A stretch of 64,000 bases of DNA from Streptomyces fumanus (lineage in GTDB: Bacteria; Actinomycetota; Actinomycetes; Streptomycetales; Streptomycetaceae), in contig NZ_BNBI01000018.1 in assembly GCF_014655295.1 (NCBI RefSeq), positions 103,281 to 167,280 on the forward strand, given 5' to 3'. The notes under the pieces were generated by a model, which made no database searches, was not told the DNA's origin, and saw nothing but the letters and a program-made list of their open reading frames with translations. A program made the position numbers and the translations under genes. Positions 8,916 through 16,343 of this stretch are shown piece by piece (the stretch's first letter is position 1; every line of letters begins with the position of its first letter).

Positions 8916-8933
8916 GTGTGGGTACGGCCACAC
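8916..8933. promoter_or_regulatory. inverted repeat between bioB and bioF (candidate biotin operator)
   Basis: GTGTGG-GTACGG-CCACAC: perfect 6-bp arms with a 6-nt spacer, placed centrally in the 154-bp divergent bioB/bioF intergenic region. It is positioned to control both directions. It does not match the BioQ-type (TGAAC/GTTAC-like) motif that I recall from other actinobacteria, so the cognate regulator is unknown. Confidence 0.35.
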
Positions 8934-9001
8934 TGTGCCCGGGGCGCCGGACCGCTAATGTCTGTGCACTGCCTACAAAATTCCCGTCCGGGAGGACTCC
9001 C

Positions 9002-10129
9002 ATGGCGTTCGGCTGGATCGACGAGCGGGCGGCCTCGCGGTACCGGGCCGGACTCGCCCGGACCCTGCGGCCCCGCCGGGCCGACTGCCCGCTGCTGGAC
9101 CTGGCGAGCAACGACTACCTGGGCCTGGCCCGGCACCCCGAGGTGACCGAGGGCGCGGTCCGGGCGGCCCGGACCTGGGGCGGCGGCGCGACCGGCTCCC
9201 GGCTGGTCACCGGCACCACCACGCTGCACACCGATCTCGAGCGCGAACTGGCCGGCTTCTGCGGCTTCGAGGCCGCCCTCGTGCTCTCCTCCGGCTACGC
9301 GGCCAACCTCGCCGCGGTCACCGCCCTCGCCCCGCACGGCGCGCTGATCGTCTCCGACGCCGGCAACCACGCCTCCCTCATCGACGGCTGCCGGCTGGCC
9401 CGCGGCGCCAAGCAGGTGGTGGCGCACGCCGACCCGGACGCCGTGCGCAAGGCACTGGCGGCGCACGGGGGGACGGCCGTCGTGGTGTCCGACGCGGTCT
9501 TCTCCGTCGACGGCGACGCCGCCCCGCTGCCCGGCCTCGCCGCCGCCTGCCGGGAGCGCGGCGCCGGGCTGATCCTCGACGACGCCCACGGCCTGGGGGT
9601 ACTGGGCGACGGCGGCCGGGGCAGCGCGTACGCGGCGGGACTCGCGGACGCCGAGGACGTGGTGGTGACGGTCACCCTCTCCAAGTCGCTGGGCAGCCAG
9701 GGCGGCGCCGTCCTCGGGCCCGCCCGGGTGATCGACCACCTGGTCAACACCGCCCGGACGTTCATGTTCGACACCGGCCTCGCCCCCGCGGCGGCGGGCG
9801 CGGCCCTGGCGGCCCTGCAACTACTGCGCCGTGAACCGGAGCGGGCGGCGCGGGCCCGGTCGGTGGCCGGCCGGCTGTATACGGAACTGACCACCGCGGG
9901 GCTGGACGCGGTCCGGCCGGACGCCGCGGTGGTCTCGGTGCGTGCCCCGTCCCCGGAGGGGGCCGTGCGCTGGGCGGCCGACTGCCGTGCGGCCGGCCTG
10001 AGCGTGGGCTGCTTCCGTCCTCCCTCCGTGCCCGACGGCATCTCACGGCTCAGGCTGACCGCCCGGGCGGACCTCTCCGGGGAACAGGTGGATCGCGCTG
10101 TGCGGTTGATCGGCGAGACGCGGCCATGA
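9002..10129 (+). CDS. bioF: 8-amino-7-oxononanoate synthase
   Basis: A 375-residue PLP-dependent alpha-oxoamine synthase joining pimeloyl thioester and L-alanine, the first ring-assembly step. Motifs: DLASNDYLGLARHPEV, TGSRLVTGTTTLH, SSGYAANLAAVTAL, LILDDAHGLGVLG (PLP Asp and His), and the Schiff-base Lys in VTVTLSKSLGSQGGAVLG. The open frame begins further upstream, but the ATG giving MAFGWIDERAASRYRAG has a GGAGGA ribosome site at 8991-8996. It is transcribed away from bioBAD, an inverted layout seen in Streptomyces. No bioC/bioH-type pimeloyl gene is nearby. Confidence 0.95.
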   Translation: MAFGWIDERAASRYRAGLARTLRPRRADCPLLDLASNDYLGLARHPEVTEGAVRAARTWGGGATGSRLVTGTTTLHTDLERELAGFCGFEAALVLSSGYAANLAAVTALAPHGALIVSDAGNHASLIDGCRLARGAKQVVAHADPDAVRKALAAHGGTAVVVSDAVFSVDGDAAPLPGLAAACRERGAGLILDDAHGLGVLGDGGRGSAYAAGLADAEDVVVTVTLSKSLGSQGGAVLGPARVIDHLVNTARTFMFDTGLAPAAAGAALAALQLLRREPERAARARSVAGRLYTELTTAGLDAVRPDAAVVSVRAPSPEGAVRWAADCRAAGLSVGCFRPPSVPDGISRLRLTARADLSGEQVDRAVRLIGETRP

Positions 10130-10172
10130 GTCGGCGTGGCACGGCCGTGCGTCGCGCGATGCCGGACGCCTC

Positions 10173-10400
10173 CTACAGGCGATCGATCCGGTCGGCGAAG
10201 CGGGTCCAGCTAGCGGGGGAGAAGAGCAGCGCGGGCCCCGCCGGGTCCTTGGAGTCCCGGACGGCGACGAGTCCGGCCCAGGGGCCGGCCGACGGACGAG
10301 CCGTCTCCACGCAGTTGTTCGCTCCGGTGCTGTAACTGCTGCGCAGCCACCGCACCTCGGGTAATCGGGCAGGGGAAACGTGCCGGGGCAGTGCGGACAT
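10173..10400 (-). CDS. DUF397 small protein with a TTA codon
   Basis: A 75-residue DUF397 protein (LPEVRWLRSSYSTGANNCVETA, VAVRDSKDPAGPALLFSPASWTRFADRI). In Streptomyces such proteins sit beside XRE/DUF5753 regulators in many paralogous pairs, of which whiJ-type loci are the best studied and influence development. It follows the XRE gene after 9 bp and so shares its transcript. Codon 13 (Leu in PARLPEV) is TTA at 10362-10364, the rare codon read by the bldA tRNA, which suggests translation is delayed until development. The biochemical role is unproven; an antitoxin/toxin-like partnership is often proposed. Confidence 0.9.
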   Translation of the reverse strand: MSALPRHVSPARLPEVRWLRSSYSTGANNCVETARPSAGPWAGLVAVRDSKDPAGPALLFSPASWTRFADRIDRL

Positions 10401-10409
10401 GGTGCCTCC

Positions 10410-11270
10410 TTACGCGCCGGCCGCTGTCGCGGCGATGAGTTCCAGCGTGTCGTCGGGCGAAAGCGCGTGATGCTGAAGGGCGTCGAAGGCTTCGGTATAA
10501 GCCTCCAGGTCTTCTTTCCGTTCCAGATAGAGGCTACTCGTCAAGTGGTCGAGAACAACCACGTCAAGATCGGATGTGCTCGAAAATGAGAAAATGACGA
10601 AAGAGCCGGTGACACCGATATGCGCCCCGGCGCCGAACGGCAGGACCTGGAGGCGCACATGGGGCAGTCGCCCCGCCTGGATCAGCCGCCGGAGCTGGCA
10701 GCTCATGACCTCGGGGCCGCCCACTTCCCGGCGCAGCACGGCCTCGTCCAGGACGGCGCTCAGCCGCAGCGGGGTCCCGGAGTTCAGCACGTCCTGCCGG
10801 GCCAGCCGCACCTCCACCAGCGCGTCCAGTTGCTGCTCGGAGAGCCCGTCCACGGCGGCCCGGGTGACCTCCCGGGCGTACTCGGCGGTCTGGAGCAGCC
10901 CGGGGACGACGGTGGTCTCCAGGGTGCGCATCGCGCTCGCCTGGGACTCCAGGCTGATGAAGTCCCGGTACGTCGGCGGCAGCACGCCGCGGTAGGCGTG
11001 CGACCAGTGCTGCCGGTCCCCGCGGTCCTCCGAGCCCGCCAGCACCAGCAGCAGCTCGCGCAGTTGGGGATCGGTCACACCGTAGGCGTCCAGCAGTAGC
11101 CGTACATCGGCCGGTTTGGCGCCGCTCGTTCCGGTCTCGATCCGGCTGACCTTCGACTGGTGCCAGCCCACCAGCCGGGCCGCCTCACCGCTGGTGATGC
11201 CCGCCGTCGCGCGCAGGGCGCGCAATTCGGCACCCAGCTTGCGGCGTCGCACCACCGGACCGTGCTGCAT
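10410..11270 (-). CDS. XRE helix-turn-helix regulator with DUF5753 domain
   Basis: A 286-residue regulator. The N-terminal HTH_31/XRE domain is RRRKLGAELRALRATAGITSG through GWHQSKVSRIETGTSGAKPAD (residues about 9-65); the DUF5753 ligand-like domain covers about 95-280 (YRDFISLESQASAMRTLETTVVPGLLQTAEYAR, VQVLPFGAGAHIGVTGSF). It is transcribed with the downstream DUF397 gene and divergent from an anti-sigma-like ATPase at 11488. This three-part grouping (XRE/DUF5753, DUF397, HATPase) recurs in Streptomyces. It probably binds its own promoter region, where an AT-rich palindrome is present. Confidence 0.92.
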   Translation of the reverse strand: MQHGPVVRRRKLGAELRALRATAGITSGEAARLVGWHQSKVSRIETGTSGAKPADVRLLLDAYGVTDPQLRELLLVLAGSEDRGDRQHWSHAYRGVLPPTYRDFISLESQASAMRTLETTVVPGLLQTAEYAREVTRAAVDGLSEQQLDALVEVRLARQDVLNSGTPLRLSAVLDEAVLRREVGGPEVMSCQLRRLIQAGRLPHVRLQVLPFGAGAHIGVTGSFVIFSFSSTSDLDVVVLDHLTSSLYLERKEDLEAYTEAFDALQHHALSPDDTLELIAATAAGA

Positions 11271-11349
11271 GGGCCCCCACTCCTCTACTCCTTATGAGTC
11301 GCCCAAAAACGGTCTCCCGTCGTAGAGTTCACCGCTTCGAGCGACAGAT

Positions 11350-11359
11350 ATATGCATAT
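11350..11359. promoter_or_regulatory. AT-rich palindrome in XRE/ATPase divergent promoter region
   Basis: ATATGCATAT is a perfect 10-bp palindrome inside a short AT-rich island in the 217-bp gap between divergent genes. It could be the operator of the adjacent XRE/DUF5753 protein or part of a -10 element. No functional evidence is visible beyond symmetry and position. Confidence 0.3.
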
Positions 11360-11487
11360 CTTGGTGGATCGCCACCCGTCACCGGCTCGGTGATGGCACT
11401 CTGGCGAAGAAGCACCAGTCCGGGACCGTACTCGAACCATCCGCTCTGTGTCGGACCGCGGTCCCGTCGGAAAGGGACGACGTCGCC

Positions 11488-11955
11488 ATGGCAGACCACT
11501 TGGAAGCATCCGTCACTCTGCCGAGCGATCCCGCCTCGGTCGCGGCCGCCCGGACGTACGTGGTGGGCACGCTGGCGGAGTGGGGCATGTCGGCCGACAC
11601 CGAGGTGTCCGACACGGCCCGGCTGATCGTCTCGGAACTGGCGACCAACGTGGTGCAGCACACCCTCGGGCAGTCACCGACCTTCACGGTCGACCTCGCG
11701 CTGGTCCGTGACGAACGGCTGCGCATCGGCGTCACGGACAGCCACCCCCGCCTGCCCAGGCGCCTCCCGGCGGCCGTCCAGCAGGACAACGGGCGGGGAC
11801 TGGTCATCATCCGCTGCCTCACCGCGGAGTACGGGGGCCGGCTCCGGGTCCGCCCCACCCGCGAGGGCGGCAAGACGGTCTCGGTCGAACTGCCCTGGTC
11901 CCTCCCGGCGGCCCCGGTCCCGGCGCGGTGCCACGGGAACCACCGGCGGGCCTGA
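11488..11955 (+). CDS. RsbW-like ATP-binding (HATPase_c_2) protein
   Basis: A 155-residue GHKL ATPase of the anti-sigma/RsbW type. The N-box is LIVSELATNVVQHT at residues about 48-61 and the G1/G2 region is DSHPRLPRR through NGRGLVIIRCLTAEYG. There is no transmembrane or sensor domain. Such proteins act as anti-sigma factors or serine kinases of anti-anti-sigma factors, but no sigma or STAS gene is adjacent. It is divergent from the XRE/DUF397 pair. A GGAAAGGGACG ribosome site precedes the ATG. The partner is unknown. Confidence 0.85.
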   Translation: MADHLEASVTLPSDPASVAAARTYVVGTLAEWGMSADTEVSDTARLIVSELATNVVQHTLGQSPTFTVDLALVRDERLRIGVTDSHPRLPRRLPAAVQQDNGRGLVIIRCLTAEYGGRLRVRPTREGGKTVSVELPWSLPAAPVPARCHGNHRRA

Positions 11956-11977
11956 GCGGCGGGCCGCCCCCCCGGGG

Positions 11978-12679
11978 TCAGCGCCGCCGGGCGGCCGGCG
12001 TGCGGCGGGACGGCGACCGGCCGGACGGGGCACGGCGGGCGGGCGCCGGGACCCGGCGCGGGGTCCGGGCGGCGACCCGCGTGGCGGTGTAGGAGGACGC
12101 CGCCGAGGGTGCGTTCGAGGAAGTGTTCGAGGTCGCGTCCACGTCCGCGTCCGCCCCCGGGGCCGCCGTCGACGCGGTCCCGGTGCCGGGGGCGGCGGCG
12201 GAGAGCCCGGCGCGGCGCACCAGCCGGGGCAGCAGCCCCCACAGCCCCAGGCAGACCAGCAGCGTCGCCGTCCCGGCGGCCAGACCGCCGGCCCGGCCGG
12301 TGGTCACGTCCACCACGAGCAGCACCGACCCGGTGAACGCGAGGACCAGCACGCCCAGACCGGCCGTGGCGAGCCGTGAGGAGACCTGCACGATGCGGGG
12401 CTTGGCGCCCTGCTGGAACAGCGAGCGGTGCAGCGCGGCCGGCGCGGTGAACAGCGTCGCGGCCAGCACCGCCAGCAGCAGCGTCGCGACGTAGACGGTC
12501 CGCTGGAACGTGTCGAGCTCCGGGAAGCGCGAGGTGAAGGCCAGCGACAGCAGGAACGCGAAGAGGATCTGCACCCCGGTCTGGGTGACCCGCAGTTCCT
12601 GGAGCAGTTCCCCGAAGTTGCGGTCGGCGCGCTGGAGCGGGGTCTCGTTGCGGGCGGTGCAGGGACGGTGGTCGGCCAT
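11978..12679 (-). CDS. DUF6328 four-helix membrane protein
   Basis: A 233-residue integral membrane protein with an N-terminal cytoplasmic helix (NETPLQRADRNFGELLQELRVTQTG) and four hydrophobic segments: GVQILFAFLLSLAFTSRF, VYVATLLLAVLAATLFTAPA, LGVLVLAFTGSVLLVVDV, and AAGTATLLVCLGLWGLLP. This layout matches the DUF6328 family. The C-terminal 65 residues are Ser/Thr/Ala/Arg-rich and probably disordered. I place the start at MADHRPCTARNETP; an upstream in-frame start would add 11 residues. It is convergent with the ATPase gene. No function is known. Confidence 0.8.
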   Translation of the reverse strand: MADHRPCTARNETPLQRADRNFGELLQELRVTQTGVQILFAFLLSLAFTSRFPELDTFQRTVYVATLLLAVLAATLFTAPAALHRSLFQQGAKPRIVQVSSRLATAGLGVLVLAFTGSVLLVVDVTTGRAGGLAAGTATLLVCLGLWGLLPRLVRRAGLSAAAPGTGTASTAAPGADADVDATSNTSSNAPSAASSYTATRVAARTPRRVPAPARRAPSGRSPSRRTPAARRR

Positions 12680-12731
12680 GTTCGAACGGGTAACCGCTCG
12701 GGCGCGTGTCAAGCTCCCGAGCGGCCCCCTG

Positions 12732-12769
12732 CGGGCCCGTACGCGGGCGTCCCCGGCCGTACGGGCCCG
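12732..12769 (-). terminator. hairpin terminator of the NlpC/P60 gene
   Basis: Perfect 12-bp stem (12732-12743 with 12758-12769, CGGGCCCGTACG arm) and 14-nt loop, just downstream of the NlpC/P60 stop codon. There is no U-tract, as is usual for Streptomyces terminators. Confidence 0.6.
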
Positions 12770-12776
12770 TCCGGGT

Positions 12777-13250
12777 CTACTTGACCCGGCCGTACCAGAC
12801 GCTCTTGGTCCAGATCTTCTGCAGGCGCACCACGTCCCCCGTCTTCGGGGCGTGCCAGATCTTGCCCTTACCGGCGTAGATGCCCACGTGGTAGACGCTC
12901 CGGCCCGAGTGGAAGAACACCAGGTCCCCGGCCTTGCGGCTGCCGGCGGAGATGTGCCGGGTCTTGTTGTACTGCTGGGCCGCCGTGCGCGGCAGCTTCT
13001 TGCCGGCCTTCTTGAACGAGTACAGCGTCAGCCCGGAGCAGTCGAACCGGGACGGCCCGGTGGCCCCGTAGCGGTACGGGGCGCCCTTCTTGGAGGCCGC
13101 GATCTTCAGCGCCTTCGTCGCCGGGGTGGCCGCGGCGGCCTCGGAGGCGAGGCCGGGGACCGCGATCGAGCCGCCCACGGCGGCGATGGTGAGGGCCGAG
13201 GCCGTACCGGCTCGGGCCATGAGCGACGGGACACGATTGAGCGCAGTCAT
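12777..13250 (-). CDS. secreted NlpC/P60 (C40) peptidoglycan hydrolase
   Basis: A 157-residue secreted cell-wall endopeptidase. The N-terminal signal peptide is MTALNRVPSLMARAGTASAL through an AAAATPATK cleavage region. The catalytic domain has the nucleophile in RFDCSGLTLYSFKKAGK, His in SVYHVGIYAGKGK and a third polar site in IWHAPKTGD. The family cleaves D-Glu-meso/LL-diaminopimelate bonds in stem peptides. The open frame reads through the upstream leader, but a GAAGGG ribosome site precedes the chosen ATG, and the leader carries a c-di-AMP riboswitch, which is typical for Streptomyces cell-wall hydrolases (rpf/NlpC genes). Transcription ends at the hairpin just downstream. Confidence 0.92.
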   Translation of the reverse strand: MTALNRVPSLMARAGTASALTIAAVGGSIAVPGLASEAAAATPATKALKIAASKKGAPYRYGATGPSRFDCSGLTLYSFKKAGKKLPRTAAQQYNKTRHISAGSRKAGDLVFFHSGRSVYHVGIYAGKGKIWHAPKTGDVVRLQKIWTKSVWYGRVK

Positions 13251-13261
13251 GCGCAACCCTT

Positions 13262-13415
13262 CGTCAGCCGCCTGTGAAGGATGACCTGTCGGATTCGGGC
13301 TGGCGAAGTTGCCCGGCCGCACGAGTGCGGCTTCACCCCAAGGGCTGCTCGGCCCGGCGCCTCCCACGGAGACGGCCGTACCGGCGACCCGTCTTGCTCG
13401 GGTCCTCCACTCCTG
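13262..13415 (-). ncRNA. ydaO/yuaA-type c-di-AMP riboswitch
   Basis: The 5' leader of the NlpC/P60 gene carries the conserved core of the c-di-AMP riboswitch as it appears in Streptomyces. Read 5' to 3' on the minus strand: GTCGCCGGTACGGCC and CTCCGTGGGAGGCGCCG, then CCTTGGGGTGAAGCCGC, the hairpin GCCGCACTCGTGCGGC, GGGCAACTTCGCCAGCCCGA and ATCCGACAGGTCATCC. c-di-AMP binding is expected to shut expression off in the leader, linking cell-wall hydrolysis and germination to osmotic/c-di-AMP state. The boundaries are approximate. Confidence 0.85.
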
Positions 13416-13440
13416 CCGATCCACTCCTGTCGACCGGTCA

Positions 13441-13496
13441 TCCGGGCGGCGGCAGGACTCGGCGTCCGCCCGGATCGCCCCGCCGCTGCGGCGGGG
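13441..13496. repeat. two adjacent strong hairpins upstream of the riboswitch
   Basis: Hairpin A: 13441-13449 pairs with 13466-13474 (TCCGGGCGG arm, 9 bp). Hairpin B: CCCCGCCG-CTG-CGGCGGGG at 13478-13496 (8 bp, 3-nt loop), followed on the plus strand by TCTTGT. B could terminate plus-strand transcription or be an upstream element of the riboswitch transcript, depending on where that promoter lies. Confidence 0.4.
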
Positions 13497-13499
13497 TCT

Positions 13500-13880
13500 T
13501 GTCGTCAGTCAGGGATCTTGGCGTACTCACGTCCGAAATACCCAATGGAATCGGGGATTTGTGTTGTTACTCACCACTCGCCCGTTCGGGTGGACGCCCC
13601 TGTGTCCGACCCCGCGGCGCGGCGGCCGGGGCTCCCCGGACCAGCGGCGGAGCCCCTCGTGACGCCGGTGCGGCGGGCGCGTCGCGCAAGCCGGCCGGGC
13701 CCGGAGAACGACGGGACCGTACGCCGAAAGGCGGTACCCCGTTCGGCCCTTGCCCGTCCCGATCCGGACACCCGGCGGCGGCCCGCACGAAAGCCGCGCC
13801 GACGGCCGGGCGGCTCCGGGTCAGCCGCTGGCAAAAGGAGGCTCAAGAAGTGGCCGGGGGCGGCCGACCTTGATCATCTC
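13500..13880. other. gene-free spacer between riboswitch region and urease promoter
   Basis: No open frame here shows the codon bias or domain content of a real gene on either strand; the frames seen are GC-driven. There is a short A-rich patch with AAAAGGAGG near 13835. I see nothing else functional in this stretch. Confidence 0.5.
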
Positions 13881-13884
13881 GGGG

Positions 13885-13900
13885 TTAACGTGAGCGAAAC
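13885..13900 (+). promoter_or_regulatory. GlnR-type box of the urease operon
   Basis: TTAAC-N6-GAAAC matches the streptomycete GlnR half-site pair (gTnAC-n6-GaAAC) with one mismatch at the weakly conserved first base. A TAGCCT -10 candidate lies at 13911-13916, which puts the box over the -35 region, the usual activator position. ure genes are known GlnR targets in S. coelicolor. Confidence 0.65.
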
Positions 13901-14002
13901 GCGGCGCAACTAGCCTGCGGACCCGGCCACCTGCGACGACTTCCCCGTGGCCGCGCGGCGGCCGGACCCCGCCGGCCCGGACCGAGGACTGTGAGGTGGG
14001 AC

Positions 14003-14305
<303 letters not shown>

Positions 14306-14317
14306 CGGGGGAGCGCC

Positions 14318-14629
14318 GTGATTCCCGGAGAGATCCTCTTCGCCGACGGGCCGATCGTCTACAACGAGGGCCGCGAGGTCACCCGGCTGACCGTCCTCAA
14401 CGCCGCCGACCGGCCGGTCCAGGTCGGCTCCCACTACCACTTCGCCGAGGCCAACCCCGGCCTGGACTTCGACCGCGCCGCCGCGCGCGGCAAGCGGCTC
14501 GACATCCCCGCCGGCACCGCCGTGCGGTTCGAGCCCGGCATCCCCGTCGACGTCGGACTCGTCCCCCTCGCGGGCGCCCGGATCGTGCCCGGACTGCGCG
14601 GGGAGACCGGAGGTGCCCTCGATGCCTGA
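14318..14629 (+). CDS. ureB: urease subunit beta
   Basis: A 103-residue urease beta subunit: MIPGEILFADGPIVYNEGRE, LTVLNAADRPVQVGSHYHFAEANPGLDFDR, LDIPAGTAVRFEPGIPVDVGLVPLAG. These are standard family blocks; the flexible-flap partner of UreC. GTG start with GGGGGAG upstream. Its 3' end overlaps the ureC start by 8 bp, so the structural subunits are translationally coupled. Confidence 0.97.
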   Translation: MIPGEILFADGPIVYNEGREVTRLTVLNAADRPVQVGSHYHFAEANPGLDFDRAAARGKRLDIPAGTAVRFEPGIPVDVGLVPLAGARIVPGLRGETGGALDA

Positions 14630-16343
14630 GATCTCCCGCGCCGCCTACGCCGACCTGTTCGGCCCCACCACCGGCGACCGCATCCGGCTCGCCGACACCG
14701 ATCTGCTGATCGAGATCGAGGAGGACCGCTGCGGCGGCCCCGGCCGCTCCGGCGAGGAGGCCGTGTTCGGCGGCGGCAAGGTCGTCCGCGAGTCCATGGG
14801 CCAGTCCCGGGCCACCCGCGCCGACGGCACCCCCGACACCGTCATCACCGGCGTGGTCGTCGTCGACCACTGGGGCGTCGTCAAGGCCGACATCGGCATC
14901 CGCGACGGCCGGATCACCGGCATCGGCAAGGCCGGCAACCCCGACACCATGGACGGCGTCCACACCGACCTCGTCATCGGCCCCGAGACCGAGGTCATCG
15001 CCGGCAACGGGCGGATCCTGACCGCCGGTGCCGTCGACGCGCACGTGCACTTCATCTGCCCGCAGGTCGCCGACGAGGCGCTCGCGTCCGGCATCACCAC
15101 CCTGGTCGGCGGCGGCACCGGACCGGCCGAGGGCTCCAAGGCGACCACGGTCACCCCCGGGCCCTGGCACCTGGCCCGGATGCTGGAGGCGATGGAGGCG
15201 TACCCCGTCAACGTCGGCCTGCTCGGCAAGGGCAACACCGTCTCCCAGGAGGCGCTGCTCTCCCAGATCCGGGGCGGCGCGGTCGGCCTGAAGATCCACG
15301 AGGACTGGGGCGCGACGCCCGCCGCCATCGACGCGGCCCTCACCGCCGCCGACGCCACCGGGGCACAGGTCGCCATCCACACCGACACCCTCAACGAGGC
15401 CGGTTTCGTGGGCGACACGCTCGCCGCGATCGGCGGCCGAGGCATCCACGCCTACCACACCGAGGGCGCCGGCGGCGGGCACGCGCCGGACATCATGACC
15501 GTGGTCTCCGAGCCGCACGTGCTGCCCAGCTCCACCAACCCGACCCGGCCGTTCACCGTCAACACCGTCGAGGAGCACCTCGACATGCTGATGGTCTGCC
15601 ACCACCTCAACCCGGCCGTCCCCGAGGACCTCGCCTTCGCCGAGTCCCGCATCCGGCCCTCCACCATCGGCGCCGAGGACGTGCTGCACGACCTCGGCGC
15701 GATCTCGATCATCTCCTCCGACTCCCAGGCCATGGGCCGGGTCGGCGAGGTGATCATGCGCACCTGGCAGACCGCGCACGTGATGAAGCGGCGGCGCGGC
15801 GCGCTGCCCGGCGACGGCCGCGCCGACAACCACCGCGTCCGCCGCTATGTCGCCAAGTACACGATCAACCCGGCCCTCGCCCAGGGCATGGCCCGCGAGA
15901 TCGGCTCGGTGGAGACCGGCAAGCTCGCCGACCTCGTGCTGTGGGAACCGGCGTTCTTCGGCGTCAAGCCGCTGCTGGTCATCAAGGGCGGGCAGATCGC
16001 GTACGCGCAGATGGGCGACGCCAACGCCTCCATCCCGACCCCGCAGCCGATCCTGCCCCGGCCGATGTACGGGGCGATCGGCCGCGCCCCCGCCGCCAAC
16101 TCGGTCAACTTCGTCACCGCCCCGGCCCTGGAGGACGGCCTGGCGGAGAAGCTGGCGCTCGGCAAGCGGTTCGCGGCGATCGACTCCACGCGCGGGGTCA
16201 CCAAGGCCGACATGCGGGAGAACGACGCGCGGCCCGATGTGCGCATCGACCCCGACAGCTTCGCCGTGTACGTCGACGGGGAGCTGATCGAGGCCGCGCC
16301 CGCCGCCGAACTGCCCATGGCCCAGCGTTACTTCCTCTTCTGA
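14622..16343 (+). CDS. ureC: urease subunit alpha (catalytic)
   Basis: A 573-residue catalytic subunit. N-terminal YADLFGPTTGDRIRLADTDL; metal/carbamate Lys224 in GAVGLKIHEDWGATP; nickel-ligand His residues in VDAHVHFICPQ and in HTDTLNE/IHAYHTEGAGGGHAPD; flap MVCHHLNP with Cys326-His327; arginine loop AESRIRPSTIGAEDVLHDLG; ends MAQRYFLF. All expected active-site elements are present. The ATG at 14622 has GGAGG upstream; an in-frame GTG three codons earlier is possible. Overlaps ureB by 8 bp, and the stop overlaps the ureF start by 1 bp. Confidence 0.98.
   Translation: MPEISRAAYADLFGPTTGDRIRLADTDLLIEIEEDRCGGPGRSGEEAVFGGGKVVRESMGQSRATRADGTPDTVITGVVVVDHWGVVKADIGIRDGRITGIGKAGNPDTMDGVHTDLVIGPETEVIAGNGRILTAGAVDAHVHFICPQVADEALASGITTLVGGGTGPAEGSKATTVTPGPWHLARMLEAMEAYPVNVGLLGKGNTVSQEALLSQIRGGAVGLKIHEDWGATPAAIDAALTAADATGAQVAIHTDTLNEAGFVGDTLAAIGGRGIHAYHTEGAGGGHAPDIMTVVSEPHVLPSSTNPTRPFTVNTVEEHLDMLMVCHHLNPAVPEDLAFAESRIRPSTIGAEDVLHDLGAISIISSDSQAMGRVGEVIMRTWQTAHVMKRRRGALPGDGRADNHRVRRYVAKYTINPALAQGMAREIGSVETGKLADLVLWEPAFFGVKPLLVIKGGQIAYAQMGDANASIPTPQPILPRPMYGAIGRAPAANSVNFVTAPALEDGLAEKLALGKRFAAIDSTRGVTKADMRENDARPDVRIDPDSFAVYVDGELIEAAPAAELPMAQRYFLF

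Noticed and set aside
8848..9001. BioQ-type biotin operator
   Set aside because: The TGAAC/GTTAC-like consensus that I recall is absent; the only symmetric element is a different dyad, reported separately.
13274..13913. Several 90-210-codon plus-strand frames in the riboswitch-urease gap
   Set aside because: No ribosome site, no domain, and Arg/Pro/Gly-rich content. The region holds RNA elements on the minus strand and the urease promoter.
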